Shown piece by piece: positions 27,517-39,092 of a DNA stretch of 64,000 bases. The stretch's first letter is position 1; every line of letters begins with the position of its first letter. Origin of the DNA: Gemmata palustris (lineage in GTDB: Bacteria; Planctomycetota; Planctomycetia; Gemmatales; Gemmataceae). A program made the position numbers and the translations under genes. A model generated the notes under the pieces. It was given only the letters and a program-made list of their open reading frames with translations. It had not been told where the DNA came from and searched no databases. The stretch covers positions 3,162,001-3,226,000 of the forward strand of contig NZ_JAGKQQ010000001.1 in NCBI RefSeq assembly GCF_017939745.1, in the 5' to 3' direction.

Positions 27517-28734
27517 ATGTCCACCGTCGTGGCCCCCCACCTGACCACCGAGGCCCCGCGGATCGCCCCGCGGGACCGGATCGGGCTGAACGCGGCCAAC
27601 TTCTTCCTGGCCGAACTGACGGGCGTCGTGATCCCGTTCCTGGCGAAGATGCTGGCCGACCGGAGCTGGCGCGACGACGCGATCCAGTACACGGCCGCCG
27701 CGTGCGGGCTGGGCGTGTTCCTCGCGCAAACACCGGCCGGGTTGCTCACAGACCGGTCCCGTAACCGCCGGCTCCTGCTCGCCGGCGCGTCACTCGTCGT
27801 CGGGGCGTGCTTCGGGTTGCTCCCGCTGGCGCCCGACACCGGCTGGCTCATCGGCCTGTTGGTGTTCCTCGGCGGCGTCGGGCAGGCGTTCTTCGTCCCG
27901 CTGCTCGGCGCGCTCGCGCTCGGCCTCGCGGGGCCGGCGGTGCTCCACAAGGTCATGGGCGAGAACCAGGGGTGGAACCACGCGGGCAACATCGCGGCGG
28001 CGTTCACCGCCATGACCGTCGCCGCGTGGCTCGGGCTGCCGGCCGTCTTTTACACCGTCTGCGTCGTGTCCGCGTTCGCCGCCGCGAGCGCCTTCCTGAT
28101 TCGGGGCTCCGATCTGAAAGGGGGACCGGGAACGGTGGTCGAGGCCGGGCCGGGGCTACGGGCACTGTTCCGCGACCGGCGGGTGGTCGTGCTGTTCGCG
28201 GCGGTGGCGCTGTTCCACCTGGCGAACGCGCCGGTCATGCCGCTCGTGGGCCAGTACATCGCCCGCCTGGGTGGGAGCGACACGCAAGTGGCGGCGGTGG
28301 TGCTGGTCGCCCAGGCGGTGATGATCCCGGTCGCCGTGCTGTCCGGGTGGGCGTGCAACCGGTGGGGCCGCAAGCCGGTGCTCGCGATCGGGTTCGTTGC
28401 CCTGCCGGTTCGCATCCTGTTGTACTCGTTCACGTCCGACCCGTGGGTCCTGGTCGCGCTCCAGGTGTTCGACGGGATCGGGGCGGGCGTCTACGGCGTG
28501 GTCGCGACCGTGGTGTGTGCCGATCTGACCCGCACGCGGGGCGGGTTCAACGCGCTCCAGGGGGTGCTCGCGACGGCCTTGGCGGTGGGCGGGGTTCTGG
28601 GGCCGCTCGTGGCCGGCCCGATCGTGCAGCACCTGGGGTTCGCGCCCGCGTTCCGGGCGTTCGCCCTCGTCGCCGCGGTGGGGGCCGGGGTGTTCCTCGC
28701 GCTCATGCCCGAAACCAAGGAGGACGTGTCGTGA
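27517..28734 (+). CDS. MFS transporter (first of a pair)
   Basis: 405 residues with twelve predicted hydrophobic spans. The MFS loop motif after TM2 appears as AGLLTDRSRNRRLLL and the second-half equivalent as GWACNRWGRKPVLAIG. An AENxGW-like VMGENQGWNHAG in TM4-5 and an AGPIVQHLGF near the end fit the drug/metabolite efflux branch, substrate unknown. GGAG precedes the ATG. It opens a six-gene same-strand run and overlaps the next gene by four bases (GTGA). Confidence 0.85.
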   Translation: MSTVVAPHLTTEAPRIAPRDRIGLNAANFFLAELTGVVIPFLAKMLADRSWRDDAIQYTAAACGLGVFLAQTPAGLLTDRSRNRRLLLAGASLVVGACFGLLPLAPDTGWLIGLLVFLGGVGQAFFVPLLGALALGLAGPAVLHKVMGENQGWNHAGNIAAAFTAMTVAAWLGLPAVFYTVCVVSAFAAASAFLIRGSDLKGGPGTVVEAGPGLRALFRDRRVVVLFAAVALFHLANAPVMPLVGQYIARLGGSDTQVAAVVLVAQAVMIPVAVLSGWACNRWGRKPVLAIGFVALPVRILLYSFTSDPWVLVALQVFDGIGAGVYGVVATVVCADLTRTRGGFNALQGVLATALAVGGVLGPLVAGPIVQHLGFAPAFRAFALVAAVGAGVFLALMPETKEDVS

Positions 28735-29993
28735 CGCGCGCCGCGATCGAACCGCCCCCGACTCCACCTCCCGCGCCGCGGGCCCGCGCGGCCCTGCACG
28801 GGGCGTACTTCCTGGGGATGACGGGGATCGGGTTCTGTTTGCCGTACCTGCCACTGTACTTGAAAGAGGAGAAGGGGTTCTCCGACCGGGGCATCGCGCT
28901 CGTGTGGGTGCTCGCCGCGGTCGCGGGGCTGGTGCAGTTCCCGGTCGGGGTGTGGTCGGACCGCGCGGGCGTGCGCAAGCCGTTCCTGGTGACCGGGCTC
29001 GCGGCCCTGGCGCTCGCGACCGCGCTGCTGCCCCTCGCCGACCCCGCGGGCGCGTGGGGCGCGGTACTGGTCGGGGCGCTCGTCGTGTTGTTCGCGGAGA
29101 ACGGGCCGTGCCGCGCGACGGTCGAGAGCATGGCCGGTGCGGAGGCCACGCGCCTCGCGCCCCCGGGCGGGGTCGGTGCGGCACTGGGGGCCTTACGGTT
29201 CTGGCGCCCGGTCGCGGTCGTTCTGACCGCACTGGTGGGCGGGGCCGTGGCCGAGGAGCGCGGGGTCGGGTGGCTCCTCGGCCCGCTCGCGGTGGTGCAG
29301 GGGCTGGCGGTCGGCGCCGCGCTCCTCATCCGCGAGCGCGGCCCGCCCCCGCCGCTCGGCCCGGGCGCCGGTGGGCCCCCGCACCGGGACGGGCGGTACC
29401 TGAAGGACCCGGGGTTGTGGGCCTTCATCGCGGCAATGGTTCTGTTCCACGTCGCCAACGCCCCACCCGGTGCGTACCTCGGGCTGTTCCTCAAGAACGA
29501 CCTCGGGGCACCGGCCCGTGACCTGTCTTACGCGTTCGTCGTGAGCATGGTGGCGTGGAGCGCGTGCGTGCGCCCGGTCGGGTGGCTGTCCGACCGGCTC
29601 GGGCGCAAGCCCCTGCTGGTCGCCGGGTGGGTGGCGATGACGGTCCGGCTCGGGCTCCTCGCACTGGCCCGCGAGGGCTGGCAGGTGCTGCTCGTTCAGG
29701 TGCTCGACGGCCTGGCCCAGGGCCTGTTCGCGGTGGCCGCGGCCGCGTGGGTGACGGACCGGCTCGGCGGCCCGCGCCGGGCGGGCGCGGCCCAGGTGCT
29801 GGTGGGGAGCGCGCTGGTGCTCGGGTCCGCGATCGGGCCGGCGCTCGCCGGGCTGGTGGTCACGGACCTCGGCTACCGGGGCGTGTTCGGCCTCCTCGCG
29901 GGCGTGGGCGCCGGTGCGACGCTCGTTGTGATCTGCGCCGTCCCCGGGGGGCCGGCCCCGGCGCCGACCGAGGAGGGGACACGTGACTCCTGA
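28731..29993 (+). CDS. MFS transporter (second of a pair)
   Basis: 420 residues from the GTG overlapping the previous stop, with AAGGAGGACG in the right place. Twelve hydrophobic spans. Loop motifs GVWSDRAGVRKPFLVTG and GWLSDRLGRKPLLVAGW mark the two halves. It resembles the first transporter in motif layout but is clearly diverged, so the two could work as a pair or heterodimer. It overlaps the next gene by 11 bases. Confidence 0.85.
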   Translation: MTRAAIEPPPTPPPAPRARAALHGAYFLGMTGIGFCLPYLPLYLKEEKGFSDRGIALVWVLAAVAGLVQFPVGVWSDRAGVRKPFLVTGLAALALATALLPLADPAGAWGAVLVGALVVLFAENGPCRATVESMAGAEATRLAPPGGVGAALGALRFWRPVAVVLTALVGGAVAEERGVGWLLGPLAVVQGLAVGAALLIRERGPPPPLGPGAGGPPHRDGRYLKDPGLWAFIAAMVLFHVANAPPGAYLGLFLKNDLGAPARDLSYAFVVSMVAWSACVRPVGWLSDRLGRKPLLVAGWVAMTVRLGLLALAREGWQVLLVQVLDGLAQGLFAVAAAAWVTDRLGGPRRAGAAQVLVGSALVLGSAIGPALAGLVVTDLGYRGVFGLLAGVGAGATLVVICAVPGGPAPAPTEEGTRDS

Positions 29994-31041
29994 CGCGCCC
30001 GTAACGGTTATGATCCCCGGCGACCTGCACCTCACGGACCCCGGGCAACCGAACTACGCCGCCGCGCTTCGCGCCGTTGGGGACGCGAACGAACTGGTCC
30101 GCCCCGATTTCGTTCAGTTCATCGGGGACAACGTGCAGGACGGGTCCGACGAGCAGTTCGCCCTCTTCGGTTCCCTGTGCGCGCGGTTGCGCGTGCCGTG
30201 GTTCGCGCTCGTCGGCGACCACGATGCCCCGGGCGACCCGGCGGCCCGCCAATTCCGGGAACGGGTCGGTGCCCCGTGCGGGGCGGTCGCGATCCGCGGG
30301 TTCCGGTTCCTGCGCTTGAACACTCAGGAGGCGCGGCCGGTCGGACTGTCTCCCGGCCAGATCGCGTGGTTCCGGTCGGAGGTCGATGCCGCGCGCGCGG
30401 CGGGCGAACGGGTGGTGGTGTTTCAGCACAATTATCCGTACCAGATCTGGGAAGACTTCGCCGGCCCGGGTACCGACGCCTGGCGCGAGATCGTGCAGAC
30501 GCGCCGGGTCCACGCCCTCCTGTGCGGCCACACGCACTACTGGCAGCTCGCCAACGACGGGCGCAACGTGCTCGCCGCGGTGCGCTCGATCGGTGACCCG
30601 GAGGGCGGGGCGCCCGGGTACGCGGTCGCGGTCTTCCACGGCGAGGATTTTGCGCTCACGTACCGCCCGGTCGCGGAGCGCGGGCCGCTGGTCCTCGTGA
30701 CGCACCCGCGTGAGATGCTGCTCGCGACCGGGCCGGATCACGTCGTGACCGGGGCCGACGAGGTCCGGGTGCGGGTGTGGGCGGGAGCGCCGGTCGGTGC
30801 GGTCGAATTGTGCCTGAACGGTGACACGCGGGTACCGATGGACCCGTGCGGGGACGGGTTTTGGCGGGCGCCCCTGCCCGGCGCGCGCCTGGCGAAGGGC
30901 GCCCACCGGCTCGCGGTGCGGGCCGAGGACGCGACCGGTGCCGTCGGCGGGCACGAGATCGAGTTCGCGGTCGATCCCACCGGGCGCTACACCGCCGTGC
31001 CGATGGTCCGGCCCCTGGTAACTTCAACGGCCTTTTGCTGA
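29983..31041 (+). CDS. Calcineurin-like metallophosphoesterase
   Basis: 352 residues from a GTG overlapping the MFS stop (AGGAGGGGACAC before it). All five metal motifs are present in order: GDLHLTD, FIGDNVQDG, GDHD, a His in FQHNYPYQ, and GHTHYW. Such enzymes cleave phosphomonoesters or diesters with a dinuclear metal centre. No signal peptide, so it is likely cytoplasmic. The last 100 residues are a beta-sandwich (VRVRVWAGAPVGAVELCLNG) typical of purple-acid or lipoprotein-like phosphoesterases. Substrate unknown. Confidence 0.85.
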   Translation: MTPDAPVTVMIPGDLHLTDPGQPNYAAALRAVGDANELVRPDFVQFIGDNVQDGSDEQFALFGSLCARLRVPWFALVGDHDAPGDPAARQFRERVGAPCGAVAIRGFRFLRLNTQEARPVGLSPGQIAWFRSEVDAARAAGERVVVFQHNYPYQIWEDFAGPGTDAWREIVQTRRVHALLCGHTHYWQLANDGRNVLAAVRSIGDPEGGAPGYAVAVFHGEDFALTYRPVAERGPLVLVTHPREMLLATGPDHVVTGADEVRVRVWAGAPVGAVELCLNGDTRVPMDPCGDGFWRAPLPGARLAKGAHRLAVRAEDATGAVGGHEIEFAVDPTGRYTAVPMVRPLVTSTAFC

Positions 31042-31053
31042 ACGGGAGAACTC

Positions 31054-32310
31054 GTGTCGGGAACAACTGCCCTGTGGTTGACGCTGTTCTGGTTCGGGCT
31101 GACCTACCTGGGGCTGGCCCTGGGCCGGCTCCCGGGGTTGCGCACCGACCGCGCCGGGGTCTCGCTGGTGGGTGCCGCGGGCGTTCTCGCGTGCGGCCTC
31201 CTGTCGTTCGAGGACGCGGTGCGGGCGGTCGATTTCGCCACGATCGCGCTCCTCCTGGGGATGATGGTGGTCGTCGCGTTCCTGCGGCGGGCCGGGTTCT
31301 TCGCGCGGCTCGCGGGGCTCGCGCTAGGGCGCGTGAAGTCGCCGAAGGCGTTGCTTGCCGTGACCATGCTGATGTCCGGGGCGCTCTCCGCGCTCCTGGT
31401 GAACGATGTGGTGTGCCTGGCGCTCACGCCACTGGTGTTGCACCTCACGCGGCGCCTCGGACTGGACCCGCGCCCGCACCTGGTGGGGCTCGCGGTGGCG
31501 AGTAACCTCGGCTCGGCCGCGACGCTCACCGGGAACCCGCAGAACATGATTATCGGGGGGCTGTCGGGGATCTCGTACCTGCGGTTCGCTGCCAAACTCG
31601 CTCCTCCGGCGCTCATTTGTTTGGCGATTGGCTACGTTGTCACGCTGATCGCCTATCGGACGGCTTTGAAGGGAAGTGCGCAACCGGGCGCGGCACCGAA
31701 CGGCAACGGTGACCGCGTGCCCGACGGGGCGCGGCACACCGCGCTGCTCGCGAAGAGTTTGCTCGTCACGGGCGCGGCGGTCGGGCTGTTCTTCGCCGGG
31801 GTGCCGATGGCCGTTGTCGCGCTCGGGGCCGCGGCCGTGTTGCTGCTCGATCGCGTGAACCCCGCGAAGGTGTACGCGCACATCGACTGGAGCCTGCTCC
31901 TCATGTTTGCCGGGCTGTTCGTTGTGGTACGGGCCTTCGAGGTTCACGTGCTCGCGGCGAGTGGGGTGGGCGAGTGGGCGGGCCGGGCCGATCCGGTGTG
32001 GGCGCTCTCCGGGCTCTCGGCGGTCCTGTCGAACGTGGTCTCGAACGTCCCGGCCGTGCTCCTGTTCAAGCCGGTCGTGGGGGCCATGCCGGACGCGGCG
32101 CGCGAGACCGCGTGGCTGGCCCTGGCCCTGTCCAGCACGTTCGCGGGGAACCTGACTGTCTTGGGCTCGGTGGCGAACCTGATCGTGGTCGAACAGGCGC
32201 GGAAGGAGGGCGTGACGATCGGGTTCTGGGATTACTGCCGGGTCGGTATCCCGGTCACGCTGATTACGCTCGTGGTCGGGGCCGCGTGGCTCGCCCTCGT
32301 CCGGTATTGA
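31054..32310 (+). CDS. ArsB/SLC13-type ion transporter permease
   Basis: 418 residues, about eleven hydrophobic spans. VNDVVCLALTPLVLHL and SNLGSAATLTGNPQNMIIGG are the two helix-break signatures of the ArsB/NhaD (ion transporter) superfamily, and the second half repeats SNVVSNVPAVLLF and STFAGNLTVLGSVANLIVVE. Members move arsenite, sodium, dicarboxylate or sulfate; sequence alone does not decide. GTG start with CGGGAGAACTC before it, 12 bases after the phosphoesterase. Confidence 0.8.
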   Translation: MSGTTALWLTLFWFGLTYLGLALGRLPGLRTDRAGVSLVGAAGVLACGLLSFEDAVRAVDFATIALLLGMMVVVAFLRRAGFFARLAGLALGRVKSPKALLAVTMLMSGALSALLVNDVVCLALTPLVLHLTRRLGLDPRPHLVGLAVASNLGSAATLTGNPQNMIIGGLSGISYLRFAAKLAPPALICLAIGYVVTLIAYRTALKGSAQPGAAPNGNGDRVPDGARHTALLAKSLLVTGAAVGLFFAGVPMAVVALGAAAVLLLDRVNPAKVYAHIDWSLLLMFAGLFVVVRAFEVHVLAASGVGEWAGRADPVWALSGLSAVLSNVVSNVPAVLLFKPVVGAMPDAARETAWLALALSSTFAGNLTVLGSVANLIVVEQARKEGVTIGFWDYCRVGIPVTLITLVVGAAWLALVRY

Positions 32311-32378
32311 GGAACGGGCTACTCTGAGATGGACGCGGGCGAGCACGTTCGACTTTGGGAATTCTGTACGAGGGCAAA

Positions 32379-33868
32379 ATGGGTTGGGCGCGGGTCACCG
32401 TGGTGGTCGTGGTGTTCGCAGTGTCGCTCGCGGCACTCGCGGCCAGCAGCGCGCTGGCGCTCTGGGGGGGCGCGGACGAGCTCGCGGCCCGTGACCAGCT
32501 CCGGGCCGCGGCCACCGAACTGGGGGCCGCGGCCCGTGGACCCGTACACGAGTTGCCGACGGACGACGCGGGCAGCGTGGTACCGGAACCGGACACCCGC
32601 CGGCTCACCGAGATCGCGCGGCGGGTGCTGACGAACTACCCCGGTACGGAGGGCGGGTTCTACTTCGTGCGCTCGGACCAGTTCGCCGGGACCGTGGTGA
32701 GCGGTGCGGGGCCGGAGCCGCCCGTTACCGATCGAAAAGGTGCCGAGAAGACGGGCCACGAGCCGAAGGCGGATCAGAAGAAGGGCGGCAAGAAAGACGG
32801 TGACAAGAAGGGGGGCACCCGGCCGGACGCCCCCGGCGCCCCCGTCCGGCGCGACCCCCCGCCATTGGAAGCGCCGTCGATCCGGCAACAGTGCCGCGAG
32901 GTCGCGGGCACCGAACCCGGTTGGCCGCCGGTCGTGGAGGTCCGGGACGTGGGGCCGAGCCGGGTCGCGGTCGCGGCGCTGGCCGTGGGGGACGAGCGCC
33001 CCGCCCGGGCGGCGGTGTGGGTCATGGTGCGGCTCACCGGCCCGGAGCAACAGAAGGCCCGCCTCGCCCGGCTCCAGGCGGCGACGGGGCTCTCGCTCGG
33101 GGGCGTGGTCCTGGCCCTGGGGCTGACCGGCGGGCTCGCCGCGTCGCTCCGGCGCGAGGCCCGGCGCCGGGCCGCCCTCGGGGACGAGTTGCGGAAGGCC
33201 GAGCACCTCGCGATCTTGGGGCGGTTACTCGCGGGCGTGGCTCACGAGGTGCGCACGCCCCTCACCGCGATCCGCTCCACCGTACAACTCTGGGAACGGC
33301 TCCCCGCCCAGGCCCGCACGCCGGAATCGCTCGCGGCCGTCGTCGGCTCCGTCGATCGGTTGAACGAACTGGTCGGCCGGCTGCTCCTGTTCGCCCGGGC
33401 CGGGCACGAGAGCTACCGGTCCGTGGGCTTCAACGCGGTGACCGCCGAGGTGCTCGAGCTCGTCCGCGCCCGCGCGGACGCTCAGGGCGTGACGATCGAA
33501 GCCGATCTCGCCCCGGACCTGCCCCCGGTCCCCGGCGCGGCGCAGGCGATCGGCCAAGTGGTCCTGAACCTCGTCACCAACGCGCTCCAGGCCATGCCGG
33601 GCGGCGGGCGGTTGACGTGCCGCACGCGCGCGGCCCGGGGGCGCGTGGAACTGGCCGTCAGCGACACCGGGCCGGGCGTCGCGCCGGACGCCCGGGACCG
33701 CGTCTTCGAGCCGTTCTTTACCACCCGTTCGGACGGCACCGGTCTGGGGCTGGCACTGTGCCGCGAGGTCGCCCGGCAGCACGGCGGCGACGTGGCACTC
33801 GACCCCGCGGGCGGCCCCGGCGCGACCTTTCGCTTCACCCTCCCCGTGACCGTGGGAGGGCCCCCCGC

Positions 33869-33872
<4 letters not shown>
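32379..33872 (+). CDS. Membrane sensor histidine kinase
   Basis: 497 residues from the ATG at 32379 (GAGGGCAAA before it). TM1 is about 4-26, the external sensor region about 27-230, TM2 about 237-255. The H-box is [12 protein letters not shown] (His290), followed by [16 protein letters not shown] and [18 protein letters not shown]. The sensor region holds an extreme Lys/Asp/Gly stretch (about 119-148) that is unlikely to fold alone. The kinase is of the NtrB/AtoS type, matching the adjacent NtrC-type partner with which it overlaps by four bases. Confidence 0.9.
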
Positions 33873-35266
<1,394 letters not shown>

Positions 35267-35286
35267 CCGGAGCGGCACGGCACGGG

Positions 35287-38181
35287 TTACGGTTTCGTCG
35301 GGGCTCGAGGTGAGGGGCGCGGTGGCGGAGCGAGGGGGACCGGGTCGCGCCACCGATCAGCGTCCAGTGCGCGCCCCCACCGGTCGTACAGGTCGGCGAG
35401 CGCGCGCCGGTTCAGGGCGATCAGCTTCGCGGGCGCGCCCTTGGTCGCGCTGAGCACCTTGTGGCCCGCGAGGAGGCGAGGCTCCGCGTCGGTGAAGCGG
35501 TCGAGTTGCTGGAGGCAGGCGCCCAGCAGCACCTCGGCCTCGGCGGTCTGCGGGGCCGCCGGCGCGCGGGCCGAACGCGCGCGCCATACGGCCTCGTGCA
35601 TCGGGAGCGCCTCCCCCGGGTTCCCCGACTCGCGCAGTGCCGAGGCGAGGTCCGAAAGGGCCGCGAGCGCCTCCGGGTGGTCGGGGGCGTTCCGCTCGCG
35701 CGCGGACCGGAGCAGGTTCCGGTAGAGCGGCACCGCGTCCGCCGGGCGCCCGGTCTCCCGGCACACGACCGCGAGGTTGTTGACCATTGCACGGGCGAAG
35801 GCCGGATCGCCCCCGGGCGCTCGGCCCAGCACCCGCACGCTCTCTTCGAGTAAGGGGCGCGCCTCGAACGGGCGCCCGGCGAACCGGTGGGCCGTCGCCA
35901 GCGTACACATCGCGCGCACGGTGTCCGGGTGCTCGGGACCGCTCACCTCGCGCCGCCGCTGGAGGCAGTCTTCGAGCAGGGGGGTGGCGTCGGCCACGCG
36001 CCCGGCCGACAGGTACGCGACGGCCGTGTTGTAGAGGAGCGTGAGCGTGTAGGGGTGGCTCGCGCCCAGTGTGCGCCGGTGCGCCCGCAGGCTCTCTTCC
36101 GTGAGCGCGAGTCCCTCCCTCGTCCGCCCCGCGCTCTGGTACGCGAGGGCGAGCGCGTTCATCGCGGCGAGCGTTTGCGGGTGCCCCGGTCCGAGGTCCG
36201 AGCGCCCGACCCGCAGGGCCTCTTCCGCCAGCGCGAGCATCTCGGCCGGGCGCCCGGTTTCGCGGTAGATCATGGCGAGCGTGACCGCCGCGACGAGCGT
36301 GTCGGGGTGCGCGGCCCCGAGGTGCCGGCGCGCCAGGGCCAGCCCCTCCTCGGCGAGCGGGACCGCGTCGCGCGCGCGCCCGGCGCCCCGGTAGTGCTCG
36401 GCCACGTTGTTCATCGAGCGGATCGTGTCCGGGTCGGTGGCCCCGAGCGCCTCGCGCCGCAGTGCCAGGCACTCCTCGTGCAGCGCCAGGGCCCGGGCCG
36501 GCGCGCCGGCCGCTCGGTGGGCCGAAGCGAGGTTGCTCACCACCGCGAGCGCGTCGCGGTCGGTGCGCCCGAGGGCCGACCGCGCCCGGTGCGCGCACTC
36601 TTCGAGGACGCGCACCGCGTCCCCGGGGCTCCCGTCCTCGTGCGTCGCGCGCCCGAGGCCGTTCATGAGCTTGAGCGTGTCCCGGTGGTCCGGCCCGAGG
36701 CGCGCGGTCCGGAGCTCGAACGCGGCCCGGAGCTGGACCCGAGCGCGGTCGAACGCCCCCAGGTCCAAGTACGTCGCTCCCAGGGCCGCCCGAACCCCCT
36801 CTTCGGCCGCGGGGCGGTTGCGGAACCGGGGGCCCACCGATTGGGCCGCCCGGTCCAGGGCCTCGCGAACCGTCAGTTTCGGGTCCGGGGCGAGGCGCGC
36901 GTCCGCCTGGGCGCGGCTCGACGCCTGGCGCAGCAGGTCGTCCAGCAGGAACCCGTTGATCGCCGCGGTCTCGGCGGCCGCGTCCTCGGCGCGGCGCTTG
37001 TCGCCCAGAGCCGTCTCCTCGGCGGCCCGCGCCCGGGCGCGCTCGGCCTCGGCTTCCTGGCGCTGGGCGACCTCGGCGTCGCGCGCCACCGTCGCCCGGT
37101 GCGCTTGCCACCCGGCGACGGCGCAGCCGGCGACCAGGGCGAGGGCGGTCAGGGCCGAAAGAGCGGCAACGGTCCGGTTCCTCCGGCACCAGAGCCACGC
37201 CCGGCGCGCGGGACCGATCGGGCGCGCCCGGACCGGTTCCCCGCGCGCCACGCGGCCGAGTTCGTCGGCCAGTTCGGACGCGCTCGGGTAGCGCGCGGTC
37301 GGGTCCTTGGCGAGGCACTTGAGGCACACCGTCTCGAGGTCGACGGGGACGGCGCGGTTCACGCGCCGGGGACGGGCCGGGTCGGCACTCCGGACCCAGG
37401 CGAGCACGTTGGGCGTGGTCCCGACGAACGGGGGCCGACCGGTCAAGCACTCGTAGAGCGTGGCCCCGAGCCCGTACACGTCGGTCCGGGCGTCCACCGG
37501 GCGCGCGTCCGCTTGCTCGGGGGCCATGTACGACGGCGTCCCGATCGTGACGTTGGTCTGCGTCGGCCCGCGCGCGGACCCGATCCGCTTGGCGAGCCCG
37601 AAGTCGGTGATCTTCGGGCTCCCGGCGGCGTCGAGGAGCACGTTGGCGGGCTTCAGGTCGCGGTGCAGCACCCCGGCGGAATGGGCCGCGTCCACGGCCC
37701 CCGCGATCGCGCCCACGAGCGCCGCGGCCCGGAGCGGGTCGAGCGGCCCCGTCACGAGGGCGTCCGCGAGCGACGGTCCCTCGACGTACTCCATCGCCAG
37801 GTACGCCCACCCGTTATCCTCGCCGGTCTCGTAAACGCGCACCGCGTTCGGGTGCGAGAGGTGCGCGAGCGCACTCGCCTCGAGGTGGAAGCGCACGAGC
37901 GCGCCGGGCTCGTCGGAGTGCATGACCTTGAGCGCGACGGGCCGATCGAGTTGGGGGTCGCGGGCCAGGTACACGACCCCCATGCCCCCGCGCCCGATCT
38001 CGCGCTCGACCGGGTACCGCCCGATGACCAGGCCCGCGGGCGGGGCGCCGCGGGGCGGAAGTTGTTTCGGGCCGGCGGCCCCTCCCGGCGGGCCGAACCG
38101 GGCAGTCGGGACGACTCCGGACCGGTCCGGCTTCGGCTCAAGGGGCTCGGGGCGCTCACCGTGTACCGCTGATTCACCCAT
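35287..38181 (-). CDS. Ser/Thr protein kinase with kinesin-light-chain-like TPR array
   Basis: 964 residues from MGESAVHG (ATG at 38181); a longer frame lacks support. The kinase domain is about 53-330: IGRGGMGVVYLARD, VALKVMH, HRDLKPANVLLD, DFGLAK, MAPEQAD. It is a normal RD kinase. A transmembrane helix (TVAALSALTALALVAGC) lies near residue 350, and a charged coiled coil (AEVAQRQEAEAERARARA) follows. The rest is about eleven 42-residue TPRs of the kinesin-light-chain kind (HPDTL..MNNLA). It converges with the response regulator gene, 21 bases apart. Confidence 0.9.
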   Translation of the reverse strand: MGESAVHGERPEPLEPKPDRSGVVPTARFGPPGGAAGPKQLPPRGAPPAGLVIGRYPVEREIGRGGMGVVYLARDPQLDRPVALKVMHSDEPGALVRFHLEASALAHLSHPNAVRVYETGEDNGWAYLAMEYVEGPSLADALVTGPLDPLRAAALVGAIAGAVDAAHSAGVLHRDLKPANVLLDAAGSPKITDFGLAKRIGSARGPTQTNVTIGTPSYMAPEQADARPVDARTDVYGLGATLYECLTGRPPFVGTTPNVLAWVRSADPARPRRVNRAVPVDLETVCLKCLAKDPTARYPSASELADELGRVARGEPVRARPIGPARRAWLWCRRNRTVAALSALTALALVAGCAVAGWQAHRATVARDAEVAQRQEAEAERARARAAEETALGDKRRAEDAAAETAAINGFLLDDLLRQASSRAQADARLAPDPKLTVREALDRAAQSVGPRFRNRPAAEEGVRAALGATYLDLGAFDRARVQLRAAFELRTARLGPDHRDTLKLMNGLGRATHEDGSPGDAVRVLEECAHRARSALGRTDRDALAVVSNLASAHRAAGAPARALALHEECLALRREALGATDPDTIRSMNNVAEHYRGAGRARDAVPLAEEGLALARRHLGAAHPDTLVAAVTLAMIYRETGRPAEMLALAEEALRVGRSDLGPGHPQTLAAMNALALAYQSAGRTREGLALTEESLRAHRRTLGASHPYTLTLLYNTAVAYLSAGRVADATPLLEDCLQRRREVSGPEHPDTVRAMCTLATAHRFAGRPFEARPLLEESVRVLGRAPGGDPAFARAMVNNLAVVCRETGRPADAVPLYRNLLRSARERNAPDHPEALAALSDLASALRESGNPGEALPMHEAVWRARSARAPAAPQTAEAEVLLGACLQQLDRFTDAEPRLLAGHKVLSATKGAPAKLIALNRRALADLYDRWGRALDADRWRDPVPLAPPPRPSPRAPTKP

Positions 38182-38352
38182 TCCGGCCCCTAAACAGTAC
38201 CTCCCGCGATCCAAGTAAACGGGGCGGCACGAAACAGTGTCCGACACGGCGCGCGAACCGAAAGGGCCGGGGCCGCGGATTTGAAGGCGTTACTATAGGG
38301 TGCGGCTCGCGTTCCTTCGATACATTCGGAATCGCACTTTCGGGTAGTGGCT

Positions 38353-38781
38353 CTACTGATGGCACAGGTTATAGAGTCGTATAAAGTACCAGCGCGCTCC
38401 GAGATGGTTCCTGGGGCACTTGGAGAATGTGAGTGTCTTACGAACGAATCGGGCACATCGTTGACGTAAGGTGAGCCCGACGCGCTCGATGTGTGCCGTG
38501 CGGCCCGTGTCCTGGCCCACGGCCCGGTGCCGGACCCGTGGGATCGCTTGGCGGTACGAGGCGAGGACGTCGGTGCATACGGTGACCCGGGTCCGGTACC
38601 CACGGGGCAATGCGGCCCAGAGCCGTTGAGCTGTTGCGGCGGACCAGTCGCCGACGACCATTGCCCGCACCCGCCGTGTGCCGGCATCCCGGGCCACCCA
38701 GACCCCATGCACGTCGCCCTTGGAACCGACGGAGCTCCCCATCTCGTCGGCTTCGATCACTACGGCCCCGGCCTTTTGGGG
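38353..38781 (-). CDS. insB: IS1-type transposase InsB' part, made by -1 frameshift
   Basis: The frame encodes EADEMGSSVGSKGDVHGVWV, then VTVCTDVLASYRQAIP and HIERVGLTLRQRCARFVRK with TLTFSK: the DDE catalytic core and C-terminus of IS1 transposases. Its frame is -1 relative to InsA. The full transposase would be made when ribosomes slip at the C5A4 run at 38774-38782 (read on the minus strand as CCCCCAAAA). No stop interrupts the fused product, so the element may be active. Confidence 0.75.
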   Translation of the reverse strand, partial: PQKAGAVVIEADEMGSSVGSKGDVHGVWVARDAGTRRVRAMVVGDWSAATAQRLWAALPRGYRTRVTVCTDVLASYRQAIPRVRHRAVGQDTGRTAHIERVGLTLRQRCARFVRKTLTFSKCPRNHLGARWYFIRLYNLCHQ

Positions 38782-39092
38782 GACGGTCCGGGGTGGTGTG
38801 GAGCGCCCTCTCGGTACACCGCGTTGACGAACCCTTGGACCCAGGACCGGGACCGACCGGTGATCCGGGCGATGGCCCGGACCCCGACCCGCTCGCCCAG
38901 CAACCGGCGCACCCGCGCCCGGTCCGATTCGCCCACCGGACCCTTCTTCGGGGCGGCCACGAACCGCCGATGGCACCCCGGGCACCGGAACACCGGGGTA
39001 CCCGACGCATTGGACCCGTTCCGCACCACGTGGTCCCCCGAGCACCGGGGGCAGGGTGGGATCGGCGGCGGATTCGGTACCGATGTGTTCAT
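38760..39092 (-). CDS. insA: IS1-type InsA protein
   Basis: 110 residues. N-terminal zinc ribbon (CPRCSGDHVVRNG, RCPGCHRRFV) and a helix-turn-helix (GVRAIARITGRSRSWVQ) match InsA of IS1, which binds the ends and represses. It stops at TAG (38760) just after the slip site. Confidence 0.8.
   Translation of the reverse strand: MNTSVPNPPPIPPCPRCSGDHVVRNGSNASGTPVFRCPGCHRRFVAAPKKGPVGESDRARVRRLLGERVGVRAIARITGRSRSWVQGFVNAVYREGAPHHPGPSPKRPGP

Noticed and set aside
35887-38172. 761-codon frame antisense to the second TPR kinase
   Set aside because: Same shadow effect.
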